A stretch of 64,000 nt of DNA from assembly GCF_932276165.1 (NCBI RefSeq), contig NC_063991.1, positions 983,001 to 1,047,000 of the forward strand, given 5' to 3'. Below the pieces are notes generated by a model. It did not search any database. It was not told the DNA's origin and was given only the letters and a program-made list of their open reading frames with translations. Source of the stretch: Plutella xylostella (lineage: Eukaryota; Arthropoda; Insecta; Lepidoptera; Plutellidae). This document shows positions 63,827 to 64,000 of the stretch, one piece after another (the stretch's first letter is position 1; every line of letters starts with the position of its first letter). The translations under genes were made by a program, and so were the position numbers.

Positions 63827-64000
63827 CTAGCTGTCCCCGCGCGCTTCGCTTCGCCTTAAAAAGTTTTCCCGTGGGAATTCCGGGATAAAAAGTAGCCTAT
63901 GTTCTTTCCCAGGGTTTAGACCATATGTATACCAAGTTTCATTCAAATCCGTCCAGTGGTTTTGGCGTGAAAGAGTAACAGACAGACAGACAGACAGACA
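63827..64000 (-). mobile_element. Lep1-like Helitron, cut by the window edge
   Basis: CTAGCTGTCCCCGCGCGCTT start (the element's 3' end) and CAGACAGACA at the window's last base. Confidence 0.72.

Overview
The window looks like lepidopteran (moth or butterfly) nuclear DNA. Coding exons are short and have GT/AG borders. Introns and spacers are AT-rich and packed with repeat types typical of Lepidoptera: Lep1-like non-autonomous Helitrons with (CAGA)n tracts, tRNA-headed SINEs, RTE-type and Jockey/CR1-type LINE fragments, hAT, Tc1/mariner and Harbinger-like elements, and many hairpin MITEs. No bacterial, viral or organellar gene content was seen. Genus and species cannot be told from the sequence alone.

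Layout: (1) 1-15980, plus strand: the 3' part (15 exons, 659 residues) of a von Willebrand A domain membrane protein gene that enters from the left and ends in one transmembrane helix. (2) 18302-18903, minus: a small two-exon gene of unknown function (94 aa). (3) 21243-35780, plus: a complete eight-exon THAP-type zinc-finger gene (413 aa) whose first intron of about 6.8 kb is full of nested transposons. (4) 35781-41256: spacer of MITEs and SINEs. (5) 41257-42578, minus: a complete four-exon gene for a 150-aa protein with an OB-fold-like pattern, with a foldback Tc1/mariner element 9 bp upstream of its start codon. (6) 46660-60751, minus: seven exons (523 residues) of an ankyrin-repeat protein with an acidic Ser/Pro-rich N-terminal region, resembling nuclear I-kappa-B (Bcl-3/zeta-like) proteins; it continues upstream to the right. 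(7) 60752-64000: intron or upstream DNA with SINE, LINE and Helitron copies.

The most unusual signal is not one gene. In all three large, unrelated genes, an exon is followed by one or more local extra copies that keep the 3' part of the exon and its splice donor but usually lose the 5' part. I count eight internal cases plus a tandem array at the end of the last ankyrin exon. By hand alignment the internal copies differ from their parents at 26 synonymous and 5 nonsynonymous sites. Several are phase-compatible with splicing, either as additions or as substitutes. They could be unannotated alternative exons, young duplications from one local mechanism, or an assembly effect of heterozygosity. 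Long reads and RNA-seq would separate these.

The genes show no sign of working together in one pathway; the two larger minus-strand genes and the two large plus-strand genes are simply neighbours. All exon borders were worked out by eye from reading frame, phase and GT/AG sites, not from transcripts.
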